DNA from: Neolewinella lacunae
GTDB lineage: Bacteria > Bacteroidota > Bacteroidia > Chitinophagales > Saprospiraceae
DNA: 64,000 nt
Direction of reading: 5' to 3'
Assembly (NCBI RefSeq): GCF_014349155.1
Contig: NZ_JACSIT010000141.1
Location: forward strand, 308,919-372,918
Shown piece after piece: positions 8,909-16,984 of the stretch. Each line of letters begins with the position of its first letter. The first letter of the stretch is position 1. The translations under genes and the position numbers were made by a program. The notes under the pieces are model-generated. The model saw only the letters and a program-made list of their open reading frames with translations, searched no databases and was not told where the DNA came from.

Positions 8909-9085
8909 GGGCCTTGTGGAAGCAGGGCAAGTTGGGTGCTATAAAATAATTTTTTTGCTGGTTTCTTTAGTGACAAAATTTTGGTTTGAAAAATTGATAT
9001 TCAAATTTTTGTGAATATTTTCTCTTGAGAAATAGCGATTTTCGGAGGAACAGGCTCAACGCACAGTTCTAAAGATCCATCCCGG

Positions 9086-9211
9086 GCGGTAGCCTGTCCC
9101 TTGCGGCAGCCTGTCTCGTGCGGTAGCCCATTCACTACGGCGGCAGCCTACCACGTGCGGCAGCCTATCACGTGCGGTAGCCCATTCACGCATTCACTCA
9201 TTCGCTCATTA
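9086..9211 (-). repeat. 17-bp tandem array followed by inverted octamers
   Basis: Six units of a 17-bp sequence (gcggYagcctRtcacgt) start at 9086, 9103, 9120, 9140, 9157 and 9174, followed at 9183-9211 by cattcacN-type octamers, the reverse complement of gtgaatgN. The combined arrangement (octamers plus gctgccgcac...) is present in the opposite orientation at 12501-12584. The two arrays bracket the sigma-like and ABC-F genes. Confidence 0.85.
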
Positions 9212-9225
9212 CCAAGGATTGCTGG

Positions 9226-9233
9226 TATCTTCG
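9226..9233 (+). promoter_or_regulatory. -7-like box TATCTTCG directly before the start codon
   Basis: TATCTTCG resembles the TAnnTTTG -7 box and recurs exactly before the ABC-F gene (10589-10596) and on the minus strand before the beta-oxidation gene (23593-23600). Here it ends only 4 nt before the ATG at 9238, so the transcript would be leaderless. No convincing -33 TTG is seen. Confidence 0.35.
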
Positions 9234-9237
9234 CCCA

Positions 9238-10581
9238 ATGCGAACCCAGGGCCAACATCTTGCTGAGTTGCCGCGTCATTTCCACGCGCTGCGCGGGCCT
9301 TACCTGAAGTGGGCGGTCAGATTTCGTCAGCCGGTGGAGGTGTGCCTGGCGCACTACCGGCGGGCATTGATTGGGTGGTACGAAGCGCGCATTGCGCCGG
9401 TGGAACCCTTTGTGGGAGAGGTCGATCACTACGTCAAAGAAGTGGCGGAGGTATACTTTACCGACCAGTTGGAGAAGGCGGTGTTGGTGGCCGACCGACG
9501 ACCGATTACTGAACTGGGCTACGCCAACGACCAAAACCCGCTGAACCACTTGCCGCGGCCGATCCAGCTGAACGAGACCCAGCAACTGATGCTGCGGCTG
9601 TTTCAGGAGCAGGGGAAAAATTGCCGGGAGTTGTTGCTCATGGCCGACTACCACCGCCTGACGCCCGACCGGCTGGCGCAGGTCTTGAACCTGGATGGGC
9701 AGGTGGTGGAAGTAGAAGAACGCCGCCGCAAATGCCTGCTCATGGTGCGGGAAAGCTGGCAGGCGGCCGGCATTACCGATCCGGCGCACCACCCCAGTCC
9801 GGCGGATGAGGACCGCCTGGACCGTTACTACGAAGGCTTGCTGGACACGACGGAGCGGTGGGAAGTGGAAGCCCGCCGATCGAGCGATGTGGTCTTGCGC
9901 CGGGCGATGGAGCTGCGGGAAGACTGGGCGGCCGTATTGACCGTAGCGGGGCGGCTCGATTTGATGTCGACGCTGCAACGGGAAGAGACCCACTATGCCG
10001 TCCGACGTCCCACGGCACCTGCGGACGCGCAAAAAGAAATCAAACTGACGCCGCGCCGCAAACCCTTCCTCCGTATCGGTTCCTTTCAGTTGCCCGGGCT
10101 GGAAACCGCGCTGGCGGGACTATTGGCTGTGGCCCTGGCCTGGTTATTGTACTCCACCTTCGGCGCAGCGGCCCCCGAGCGCAAAGCCGTGGCCCACTTT
10201 GAGCCCTTTCCGAACATCTTCCAGCGGATGCAGCCCCGCAATGAAGACGAGCGCGACCTGCAACGGATTTTACGGTACTACGACCGCAAGGATTACCTGA
10301 CGGCCTACGATGAACTGCTGCCCGTAGCCCCCGCCTACCCCGCCGCACCACTTTACCTGGGCGTCTCGGCCCTGGCTCTGGAACAACCGACGCGGGCGCT
10401 GGAGTGGTTTGCGCAGATTCCCGAAGGCAATTACTACCGGCCCTTCGCCGAATGGTACGAGGCGCTGGCCTACCTGGCCGAAGGACGCAAACCGGCGGCC
10501 ATCATCACCCTGACGGAAATAAGTGAAACCCCGGGCCATCCCTACCAGGGCAAAGCCCGCGCCCTGCTGGCGGAACTGTAA
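9238..10581 (+). CDS. Sigma-70-like N-terminal domain fused to a transmembrane segment and TPR-like domain
   Basis: A 447-residue protein with an unusual layout. Residues about 15-80 recall a degenerate sigma region 2 (LKWAVRFRQPVEV...HYRRALIGWYE). Residues about 110-158 recall sigma region 4 with a helix-turn-helix (LFQEQGKNCRELLLMADYH, then LTPDRLAQVLNL and RRRKCL). A single membrane helix lies at about 286-306. The C-terminal 115 residues are helical, TPR-like and predicted outside the cytoplasm. This suggests a membrane-anchored regulator with an extracytoplasmic sensor, but the sigma similarity is by eye and weak. It begins at ATG 9238. An ABC-F gene follows 53 nt downstream. Confidence 0.6.
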   Translation: MRTQGQHLAELPRHFHALRGPYLKWAVRFRQPVEVCLAHYRRALIGWYEARIAPVEPFVGEVDHYVKEVAEVYFTDQLEKAVLVADRRPITELGYANDQNPLNHLPRPIQLNETQQLMLRLFQEQGKNCRELLLMADYHRLTPDRLAQVLNLDGQVVEVEERRRKCLLMVRESWQAAGITDPAHHPSPADEDRLDRYYEGLLDTTERWEVEARRSSDVVLRRAMELREDWAAVLTVAGRLDLMSTLQREETHYAVRRPTAPADAQKEIKLTPRRKPFLRIGSFQLPGLETALAGLLAVALAWLLYSTFGAAAPERKAVAHFEPFPNIFQRMQPRNEDERDLQRILRYYDRKDYLTAYDELLPVAPAYPAAPLYLGVSALALEQPTRALEWFAQIPEGNYYRPFAEWYEALAYLAEGRKPAAIITLTEISETPGHPYQGKARALLAEL

Positions 10582-10588
10582 TTCGGGC

Positions 10589-10596
10589 TATCTTCG
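10589..10596 (+). promoter_or_regulatory. -7-like box TATCTTCG before the ABC-F gene
   Basis: Same octamer as at 9226 and 23593. A start site about 6 nt downstream would lie near 10602. That would leave the upstream TTG candidate at 10605 almost leaderless, which favours the TTG at 10635. Confidence 0.35.
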
Positions 10597-10634
10597 CCCT
10601 CCCGTTGGCTAAACGGCGCAAAAAATCCCTTCCC

Positions 10635-12500
10635 TTGGTTTACCTCGAACTTACCAGTGTCTCCAAAATTTACGGCGAAAAAGTGCTCTTCGACCGGGTG
10701 GACCTGCAAGTGGCCAAAAACACCAAAGTAGCCATCGTGGCCAAAAACGGCACGGGTAAGTCTACCCTGCTCCGCGTAGCCGCCGGCGTGGACCTGCCGG
10801 AAGGGCCGGGGGCGAAAATGTACGTCCACAAAGACGCCCGCCTGGCCTACCTGCCCCAGGAACCGGAGTTTGGCACCAACGCAACGGTGATGGATGCCGT
10901 CTTCGACAGCGACAACGACCTGGTGCGCGCCGTGCGCGACTACGAAGAGGCCCTCTCGCGCACCGACCAACCCGAGCGCCTGCAACGGGCCCTGGCGAAG
11001 ATGGACGAACTGCAGGCCTGGGACATTGAGTCGCGCATCAAAGAAGTCCTGTTCAAGCTCAACATTGAGCATTTTGACCAGAAGGTGAGTACCCTCTCCG
11101 GTGGCCAGCGCAAACGCGTCGCCCTGGCCAAGCTCATCATCGATTCGCCGGACCTCATCATCATGGACGAACCGACGAACCACCTCGACCTGGACATGAT
11201 CGAGTGGCTCGAAGAATGGCTGCAGGCGACCAACCTTACCTTGCTGATGGTGACACACGACCGTTACTTCCTGGAGCGGGTTTGTAACCGGATCATCGAA
11301 CTCGACGGCGGCAACATCTACCACTACACCGGCAACTACTCCGAATTTCTGGAGAAAAAAGCCACCCGCGAGGAAACGGAGAGTGCTGAGCTGGCTAAAG
11401 ACAAAAAGCGGCTTAAGAAGGAGCTGGAGTGGGTGCGCCGCATGCCGAGCGGGCGCGGGACCAAGGCGAAGAGCCGCCTGACGGCCTACGATGATCTGAA
11501 GAGCAAGGTGGGGGGCTTCCGGCAGGAGGAAGAACTGACCATCGAGATCAAAGGACAGCGCCTGGGCAGTAAAATCCTGGAAGCCCACAACATCAGCAAA
11601 TCCTACGGCAACCGGGAGTTGGTAAAGGGCTTCAGCTACAAATTCCAGAAAGGAGAGCGTGTGGGCATCGTCGGGAAAAACGGCGCGGGCAAATCGACCC
11701 TCCTGCACATGCTTACCCAGGAACTGGCGCCGGATACGGGCAAGGTGGTGCACGGCAGCAATACCGTCTTTGGCTACTACACCCAGGATGGCATCAATTT
11801 GCCGGAGGATATGCGGGTCATTGAAGTCATTCGGGAAATCGCCGAGTTCATCCCCCTGGAAAAGGGACTGAAATTGACGGCCCGCGGCCTGCTGGAGCGC
11901 TTCATGTTCAACAGCAAGCAGCAGCAGGTGTACGTCAGCCAGCTCAGCGGCGGAGAGAAGCGGCGGCTCTATCTGCTCACCATCCTGATGCAGAACCCTA
12001 ACTTCCTCATCCTGGACGAACCGACGAACGACCTGGACATTATGACGCTCAACGTGCTGGAAGAATTCCTGATGGACTTCCCCGGCTGCGTCCTGATCGT
12101 TTCCCACGACCGTTTTTTCCTGGATAAGCTGGCCCACCACCTCTTCATTTTCGAAGGAAACGGCAAGATCCGCGACTGGAACGGCCTGTACACTGAATAC
12201 CGCGAAAAGCTCAAAGAAGAGGAAGCCGCCGAGAAAGCCAGCGCCGTGGCCAAAGCTCCTCCGGTGGCTGCGCCCAAGACCGCTCCCGCCGTAGAGATGA
12301 GCCAGGAAAAGCGCAAAGCCATCCGCCGCATCGAAGGGCAACTGGCGAAACTGGAAGAGCAAAAGCAAAAGATCAACGCCCAGTTTGAAAACGCCGCCGA
12401 ACTGGATACTGCTAAGATTGCGGCGCTGGGCAAAGAACTGGCCAGCCTCAATGAACAGATTGAGGAGAAGGAGTTGGAGTGGATGGAGTTGGTAGAGTGA
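10635..12500 (+). CDS. ABC-F family ATP-binding protein (Uup-like)
   Basis: Soluble tandem-ATPase protein of the ABC-F class; members act on ribosomes (translation factors or antibiotic protection) or, for Uup, in replication-linked DNA transactions. Two nucleotide-binding domains are complete: Walker A KNGTGKST about residue 37 and KNGAGKST about 348, signatures LSGGQRKRVALAK (about 152) and LSGGEKRRLYLL (about 436), and two MDEPTNHLD-type Walker B motifs. There are no membrane segments. A charged coiled-coil tail (last 75 residues, QEKRKAIRRIEGQL) is typical of Uup. The start TTG 10635 gives the family-like beginning VYLELTSVSKIYG; TTG 10605 would add ten basic residues. A repeat array begins at the stop codon. 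Confidence 0.9.
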   Translation: MVYLELTSVSKIYGEKVLFDRVDLQVAKNTKVAIVAKNGTGKSTLLRVAAGVDLPEGPGAKMYVHKDARLAYLPQEPEFGTNATVMDAVFDSDNDLVRAVRDYEEALSRTDQPERLQRALAKMDELQAWDIESRIKEVLFKLNIEHFDQKVSTLSGGQRKRVALAKLIIDSPDLIIMDEPTNHLDLDMIEWLEEWLQATNLTLLMVTHDRYFLERVCNRIIELDGGNIYHYTGNYSEFLEKKATREETESAELAKDKKRLKKELEWVRRMPSGRGTKAKSRLTAYDDLKSKVGGFRQEEELTIEIKGQRLGSKILEAHNISKSYGNRELVKGFSYKFQKGERVGIVGKNGAGKSTLLHMLTQELAPDTGKVVHGSNTVFGYYTQDGINLPEDMRVIEVIREIAEFIPLEKGLKLTARGLLERFMFNSKQQQVYVSQLSGGEKRRLYLLTILMQNPNFLILDEPTNDLDIMTLNVLEEFLMDFPGCVLIVSHDRFFLDKLAHHLFIFEGNGKIRDWNGLYTEYREKLKEEEAAEKASAVAKAPPVAAPKTAPAVEMSQEKRKAIRRIEGQLAKLEEQKQKINAQFENAAELDTAKIAALGKELASLNEQIEEKELEWMELVE

Positions 12501-12584
12501 GTGAATGGGTGAATGAGTGAATGAGCTGCCGCACGAGGCAGGCGGGGGAGCTAATAATTGAAGGGGCTGCCGCACTATGCAGGC
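12501..12584 (+). repeat. Octamer array plus gctgccgcac repeats after the ABC-F gene
   Basis: Three gtgaatgR octamers start immediately after the stop codon, followed by two copies of gctgccgcac-n4-caggc at 12525 and 12566. It is the inverted counterpart of the array at 9086-9211. The rest of the spacer to 12699 shows nothing recognisable. Confidence 0.8.
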
Positions 12585-12699
12585 GCGCGTTCCAATCCAG
12601 GTGTCTACTAAAGTTGCGATATTGGGTTTGAAGATCGCGCTGGATTCAAGACAGCGGAGGCCTAGTTGCCGGGTTTTTTATTCATCAAATAAGAAGATC

Positions 12700-13533
12700 A
12701 TGACCATTCTCCTCACTGGGGTATCGACGGGCATCGGCCAAACCACGGCCCAGTTGTTGTTGGAGCGGGGGTACCGCGTGTACGGTTCCGTCCGCAAGCC
12801 CGAAGACGCGGCAGCCTTGAGTAGTCATCCGGCCTTCCATACTTTGGTTATGGATGTGGTGGACCGCGACAGCGTCCGCCGGGCTATGGCCGTCATTGCC
12901 GCGAGTGGGGAACAGTTGACGGCGGTGATCAATAATGCGGGTATTGCGGTTTCTGGTCCGCTGGAAACGATGCCCGAGGCCGACTACCGGCAGCAGATCG
13001 AAGTGAACGTCTTTGGTACGCTGGCCGTCTGCCAGGAGGCCCTGCCTTTGCTCCACGCCGCCCGCGCCGCCGGGGAAAGCAACGTGAAGATCATCAACAT
13101 CAGCAGTGTTTCGGGTTACGTGGCGGCGCCCTTTACGAGCATGTATTCGGCCAGCAAATTTGCCGTTGAGGCCATCACCGACGGCCTGCGGCGGGAACTG
13201 ACGCCCTTCGGCATTGACGCCATCAGCATCGCCCCTGGGCCGGTAAAAACCCCGATCTGGGCCAAAGGCCGCACCTACACCCACGCCTACGAAGGCACGC
13301 GCTACGCCTACATCCTGGAAAAACTGGGTCCCTACACCCGCGCCAACGAAGAAGGCGGCATCGAACCGGAGAAAGTCGCCGAGCTCATTCTGGAGACCCT
13401 CCGCGACCCACGGCCCCGCCCCGATCGGCTGATCATGCACAAGGCCTGGATCATCCGCATCCTGCGGCAACTGCCCAAGCGGGTGCAAGACAAGCTCTTT
13501 TTGCGGAATTTGGAGGTGAATCGGCGGTATTGA
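12700..13533 (+). CDS. Short-chain dehydrogenase/reductase (SDR) family oxidoreductase
   Basis: NAD(P)-dependent oxidoreductase of the classical SDR type, 277 residues. The Rossmann motif TGVSTGIG is at residues 6-13, NNAG at about 78-81, the catalytic Ser in NISSVSG, and YSASK with catalytic Tyr149 and Lys153. PGPVKTPIW follows as in family members. The substrate cannot be told from sequence. The ATG at 12700 is preceded by a purine-rich aagaaga. The frame is open further upstream (to 12577), but that part encodes no family sequence. It is the last GC-rich core gene before an AT-rich island. Confidence 0.9.
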   Translation: MTILLTGVSTGIGQTTAQLLLERGYRVYGSVRKPEDAAALSSHPAFHTLVMDVVDRDSVRRAMAVIAASGEQLTAVINNAGIAVSGPLETMPEADYRQQIEVNVFGTLAVCQEALPLLHAARAAGESNVKIINISSVSGYVAAPFTSMYSASKFAVEAITDGLRRELTPFGIDAISIAPGPVKTPIWAKGRTYTHAYEGTRYAYILEKLGPYTRANEEGGIEPEKVAELILETLRDPRPRPDRLIMHKAWIIRILRQLPKRVQDKLFLRNLEVNRRY

Positions 13534-13823
13534 GTGGGGGGAAGTGCTTATCTTGGCCACGGTGCTTTCCATTTGGCCAGTAATTCAAGCGGAGGATGGG
13601 AAGGATGGGCTCTTATAGTTGAGCATTCTATACACCCTACGGGTCTGAATAGTCCCGAGGTTCTGGTTAGCGACCTTGGAGGAGATTCTGAGAAGGGGGG
13701 AGGCAGGACGATTTGAATACTAAATTAGATGTGCCTAAGCCTAGAAAAACGGGCTGGCTATGAAATTACTCTTCATTTTTGTAAAAAATAGTACAAGTTA
13801 GCGGAAAGTACTATCTTTCCACC
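13534..13823. other. Gene-free boundary of the AT-rich island
   Basis: Base composition drops abruptly from GC-rich to AT-rich at about 13.7 kb and recovers near 18.75 kb. I see no tRNA, integrase or clear att repeat here. A TATCTTTC box at 13812-13819 may be a promoter for the degraded reading frame that follows. Confidence 0.5.
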
Positions 13824-14083
13824 ATGTTATCGCCGTCATTCAAGGCCGTTTACACCAAGCGCAGAAGTGATTGGCCCCTGATTTTAAGGTGTTTAGCCCC
13901 GATTTGCTGTCGGCCATGGAACAGTTGGAGAAGAGGTTTGAGCCTTTGGAAGGCACACAAATAATTGAGAACGGCAACAGCTTTACTCCGCCAAGTAAAG
14001 ATTCTTTGAAATTACCGATTAAACGTTCAACGCGGATGGAGAATAGCAAGAAAGGTGATGGTCCGTTGGGCAACAAAGAGTAA
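13824..14083 (+). pseudogene. Probable frameshifted gene remnant at the island edge
   Basis: An ATG at 13824 opens a 46-codon frame (MLSPSFKAVYTKRRSDW...) that ends in nonsense-like sequence. The neighbouring frame from about 13871 continues as an apparently coding stretch (KVFSPDLLSAMEQLEKRFE, then NGNSFTPPSKDSLKLPIKR) to a stop at 14083. The two read as one protein broken by a frameshift and truncated after the LPIKR segment. I cannot name the family. A short functional protein from 13871 cannot be excluded. The stretch from 14084 to 14246 is AT-rich leader with no gene. Confidence 0.3.
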
Positions 14084-14246
14084 GGGGGGCTCGTAAAACC
14101 CCAGAAAAAGCAATTAAGTATTAAGAAACATACTGTATTGATTGTCAGATTGATTGGTACTTTAAGAATCTAGCTTGTCTAATTAAATAGACCTAAATAG
14201 CCACTAGGTTTTTAAATTTACAGGAACTACACACAAAAAAATTACT

Positions 14247-15245
14247 ATGCTAGAAGTTAGAGACACAGCGTTCAAGCATTATTTCGGATTCATTGCTGAA
14301 CGGATGAACATTTTTTGGAATAGAGTGGAAGGGAAAAATAAGCTAACTGATGACAGTATACTAAAAGAACACAAATTTACGAATGTATACAGGGTGCTAG
14401 ATAGGGTTAGCCAATATCTAATTAGCGAGGTGATATACAACCCAACAGAATCCTCTGAAGAAGAAGATATTTTTACAAGAATTATAGTCTTCAAAATTTT
14501 TAATAAAATAGAGACATGGGAGTACATAAAAATTAATTACGGAGAAGTGACATATTCTAATTTTGATCCGGAGCGTTTGTCTCGGATTCTTACGGAATTA
14601 CAAATAAGAACGCCTATATTTAGTGCTGCATATATGATGACCGGTTCTCATTCACGATACAACCATTTGAAGACCAAGCATCACAAATGGCTCTACATGG
14701 TTCAGGAAGAATTAATTAATGGCCGACTCTTCTTGGATATTTTAAAGTCTAAATCGCTTGAAGAAGTTTATGTTCTGCTGAGGAATTGCTCATTTATGGG
14801 TGACTTCATCGCATATCAGTATGCTACCGACTTAAACTATTCTAATTGCATTGACTATGATGAAAACAGTTTCGTCATGGCTGGTATTGGTGCTGTAAGA
14901 GGCATTAAAAAGTGCTTCAAAAACCTTGGGGGGCTATCAACAGAAGGTGTTATAAGGCACGTTTATGATAACTTTGAATTTTACGCAGAGAAATATGACT
15001 GCACATCCATTAAACTTCTCAGTGGTAGAGATCTAAAGCTAATAGACTTGCAAAATTGTTTTTGTGAAACTGACAAGTATCTACGTGCCAAGATGCCGGA
15101 ATTATCAGTAGGGAATAAAAGAATAAAGCAAAGATATAAATCTGTTAATAAACCTATTTCGTATCGCTTTCCTCCTAAATGGGGCGTCAACGAAATCAAA
15201 TCTTCATCATGGAACTTATCACATCAGGAATTAACTCTTTTCTAA
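14247..15245 (+). CDS. 5-hmdU DNA kinase-type helical domain protein (alpha-glutamyl/putrescinyl thymine pyrophosphorylase family)
   Basis: First gene of the island operon, 332 residues. HKFTNVYRVLDRVSQYLI followed by an acidic stretch and IIVFKIFNKIETWEYI matches the helical domain of the hypermodified-thymine enzyme family (HMUDK_hel; also called aGPT-PPlase). That fold is related to HhH DNA glycosylases and, in phages, acts on 5-hydroxymethyl-uracil in making thymine hypermodifications. No separate P-loop kinase domain is seen. A thymidylate-synthase homologue follows with an overlapping start, which strongly suggests a shared pathway on a modified pyrimidine nucleotide. Its codon use is AT-rich, unlike the core genes. 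The family call is from remembered motifs. Confidence 0.75.
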   Translation: MLEVRDTAFKHYFGFIAERMNIFWNRVEGKNKLTDDSILKEHKFTNVYRVLDRVSQYLISEVIYNPTESSEEEDIFTRIIVFKIFNKIETWEYIKINYGEVTYSNFDPERLSRILTELQIRTPIFSAAYMMTGSHSRYNHLKTKHHKWLYMVQEELINGRLFLDILKSKSLEEVYVLLRNCSFMGDFIAYQYATDLNYSNCIDYDENSFVMAGIGAVRGIKKCFKNLGGLSTEGVIRHVYDNFEFYAEKYDCTSIKLLSGRDLKLIDLQNCFCETDKYLRAKMPELSVGNKRIKQRYKSVNKPISYRFPPKWGVNEIKSSSWNLSHQELTLF

Positions 15246-16222
15246 TAGGTACGATCAAACTAATACTTGAGAAAGGAAGAGAAAGAGTGACAGGAGGTTC
15301 AACCTGTTATGAATTACCTGAGCCTATTCTCATCAAAATGACCAATCCTAGGTCAAGAGTCATTACAATTAAAGAGCGCGATTGGAACCCCTATTTGCCT
15401 TACGTTGAAAGCCTGTGGATTGCTACAGGAAGTAATGAAATTGAATTCCCCACTTATTATGTGAAGAAACTAGGGGAATTTTCTGACGATGGTAAATACA
15501 TGAGAGCAGGATATGGCCCCAGGATTCGTTTTTATGACGGTAATAGTTTTGATTATAAAATCGATAATTTATATACTCCTTCAAAAGGATTCGTTGATCA
15601 ACTGAAATTCGTAGTTCTAGAACTTACTCGGGATAAATTCTCAAGACGTGCGGTTATAACTATAGGAGATCCTAATAAAGATTGTTTTGACATCAGCGGC
15701 AATATTAAGCAGACTAAAGACTTCCCATGTACTAGGCTTCTTCACTTTCAAGTTCAGACAGATAATACTTTAGACTTAATGACTACCATGAGGTCTAACG
15801 ACCTCGTTTGGGGTGCAAGTGCTGTTAATGTATTTAATTTTACGCTGATGCAAGAGTATGTCGCTGCTATCTTAGGGCTAGATATTGGTTCATACTACCA
15901 TTTTGTTTCCAACATGCATATTTATGCCAGGCATCTTGACCTAGCAAAGAAAATTGCCTTGGTAAAAAGTTATGACGAAGATACCTCATACATCGAATAT
16001 ACATATCCTACTAGTTGGGAGGCCTTCACATCCCAGTTAGATAATTTAGCAAGAGCCGAACAGTCCGTCAGACAAACCAAGGAGGCGAAGCCATCTATCA
16101 GCGCTTACACGTTTTTCGATGACTGGTATCAAGCACTAGCGACCTATCATACCGGCGACACATCTAGGATTCTTAACCCTCACCTAAAAAAAGCGTTGGA
16201 CACGAAACTTCCCGCCTTTTAA
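15209..16222 (+). CDS. Thymidylate synthase homologue, probably a modified-pyrimidine (hydroxymethyl dUMP-type) synthase
   Basis: A 337-residue thymidylate-synthase fold protein. The C-terminal half carries the hallmarks: DFPCT with the nucleophilic Cys (residue 174 from this start), MRSNDLVWGASAVNVFNFTLMQ and the substrate-binding YYHFVSNMHIYARH. The N-terminal half is divergent from housekeeping ThyA. Paired with the hmdU-kinase-type gene, it probably makes a modified dUMP such as the hydroxymethyl form, but that is inference. ATG 15209 overlaps the upstream gene by 37 nt; ATG 15179 in the same frame is an alternative. The stop codon overlaps the next ATG (taatg), implying translational coupling. 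Confidence 0.85.
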   Translation: MELITSGINSFLIGTIKLILEKGRERVTGGSTCYELPEPILIKMTNPRSRVITIKERDWNPYLPYVESLWIATGSNEIEFPTYYVKKLGEFSDDGKYMRAGYGPRIRFYDGNSFDYKIDNLYTPSKGFVDQLKFVVLELTRDKFSRRAVITIGDPNKDCFDISGNIKQTKDFPCTRLLHFQVQTDNTLDLMTTMRSNDLVWGASAVNVFNFTLMQEYVAAILGLDIGSYYHFVSNMHIYARHLDLAKKIALVKSYDEDTSYIEYTYPTSWEAFTSQLDNLARAEQSVRQTKEAKPSISAYTFFDDWYQALATYHTGDTSRILNPHLKKALDTKLPAF

Positions 16223-16530
16223 TGTTGTTTGTCTGCAAATCGATATTCATGACAAAGGAATCTATTCAAAAAATCACAGACAAGTTAACTGAAACCCTTG
16301 TTCGAAAGAATCAAGACTATGGCGGTGCTAGTTTTGACCTAGGGATGCAAGGGAATTTTGTACACATCTATGACAAAGTCTCTCGTCTTAGATCACTTGT
16401 TTGGAACAAAAACTCACCAAATTTCGAATCAGTCGAGGACTCCCTCATGGATCTAATGGGGTACTGTATAATAGGTCTCCATATCTTGGAACAAGAAAAT
16501 ACGTCAAGTGATGAGCAAAAAATCGAGTAA
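16222..16530 (+). CDS. Nucleotide modification associated domain 1 (Nmad1, DUF1599-like) protein
   Basis: Small 102-residue protein. The stretch TLVRKNQDYGGASFD, the central YDKVSRLRSLV and ESVEDSLMDLMGYCIIGLHIL match the Nmad1 family, which resembles helical nucleotide pyrophosphohydrolases and is found in nucleotide-modification loci. It could hydrolyse or bind a modified nucleotide triphosphate. ATG 16222 overlaps the preceding stop; an in-frame ATG at 16249 fits the family N-terminus equally well. The 3' end overlaps the start of the TIR-like gene by 20 nt. No membrane segment. Confidence 0.8.
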   Translation: MLFVCKSIFMTKESIQKITDKLTETLVRKNQDYGGASFDLGMQGNFVHIYDKVSRLRSLVWNKNSPNFESVEDSLMDLMGYCIIGLHILEQENTSSDEQKIE

Positions 16531-16984
16531 CGTTTTCATAAGTCATCATAGCAAGGATGACATGCACATCGGCAAAATGAGGGAGCTTCTCGCAAGGGGG
16601 GGGTATTCAATCAAGAATAGCTCAGTAGACTCAAGTCGTTGGAACCGAGCAACTGATGAGGGTTATATTCGTAGGCTCCTTAGAATGAGAATAAACTGGT
16701 CCGGAACTTGCATCGTTTTGTTATCAGATACAACTCATTCAAGAGAGTGGGTAAATTGGGAAATAGAAACAGCTAATAGACTTGGCAAAAGAATTATCGG
16801 AGTTCACTGTTTAGGAAGTACAGGTTGCGAGCTTCCAGAAGCATTGAAAAAGTATGGTAACGCTATAGTTGGGTGGCAATCGGATCGCATTATAGGAGCT
16901 ATAAATGGTACGATCAATAACTTTGAGGAACCTGACGGAAGTAGCTCTGATGCATTATTTTCTTCAAGTTCAGTTGTTTGTTAG
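16511..16984 (+). CDS. TIR-like (DUF1863/ThsB-type) domain protein
   Basis: A 157-residue stand-alone TIR-like domain. NVFISHHSKDD opens the fold. SSRWNRATDEGYIRRLLRMRI, TCIVLLSDTTHSREWVNWEIE and GKRIIGVH follow in the order seen in DUF1863 proteins such as ThsB of Thoeris. TIR proteins in bacterial defence cleave NAD or make cyclic ADP-ribose-type signals. There is no ThsA-like partner here; instead the domain sits between two nucleotide-modification domains and upstream of a SLATT-type membrane protein, a plausible signal producer/effector pair. A GTG at 16508 precedes the chosen ATG 16511. The C-terminal 25 residues are Ser-rich and low in complexity. Confidence 0.85.
   Translation: MSKKSSNVFISHHSKDDMHIGKMRELLARGGYSIKNSSVDSSRWNRATDEGYIRRLLRMRINWSGTCIVLLSDTTHSREWVNWEIETANRLGKRIIGVHCLGSTGCELPEALKKYGNAIVGWQSDRIIGAINGTINNFEEPDGSSSDALFSSSSVVC

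Noticed and set aside
10015-10032. Fourteenth copy of the dispersed repeat inside the sigma-like gene
   Set aside because: The core has three mismatches including its invariant end, and there is no second box at the right distance.
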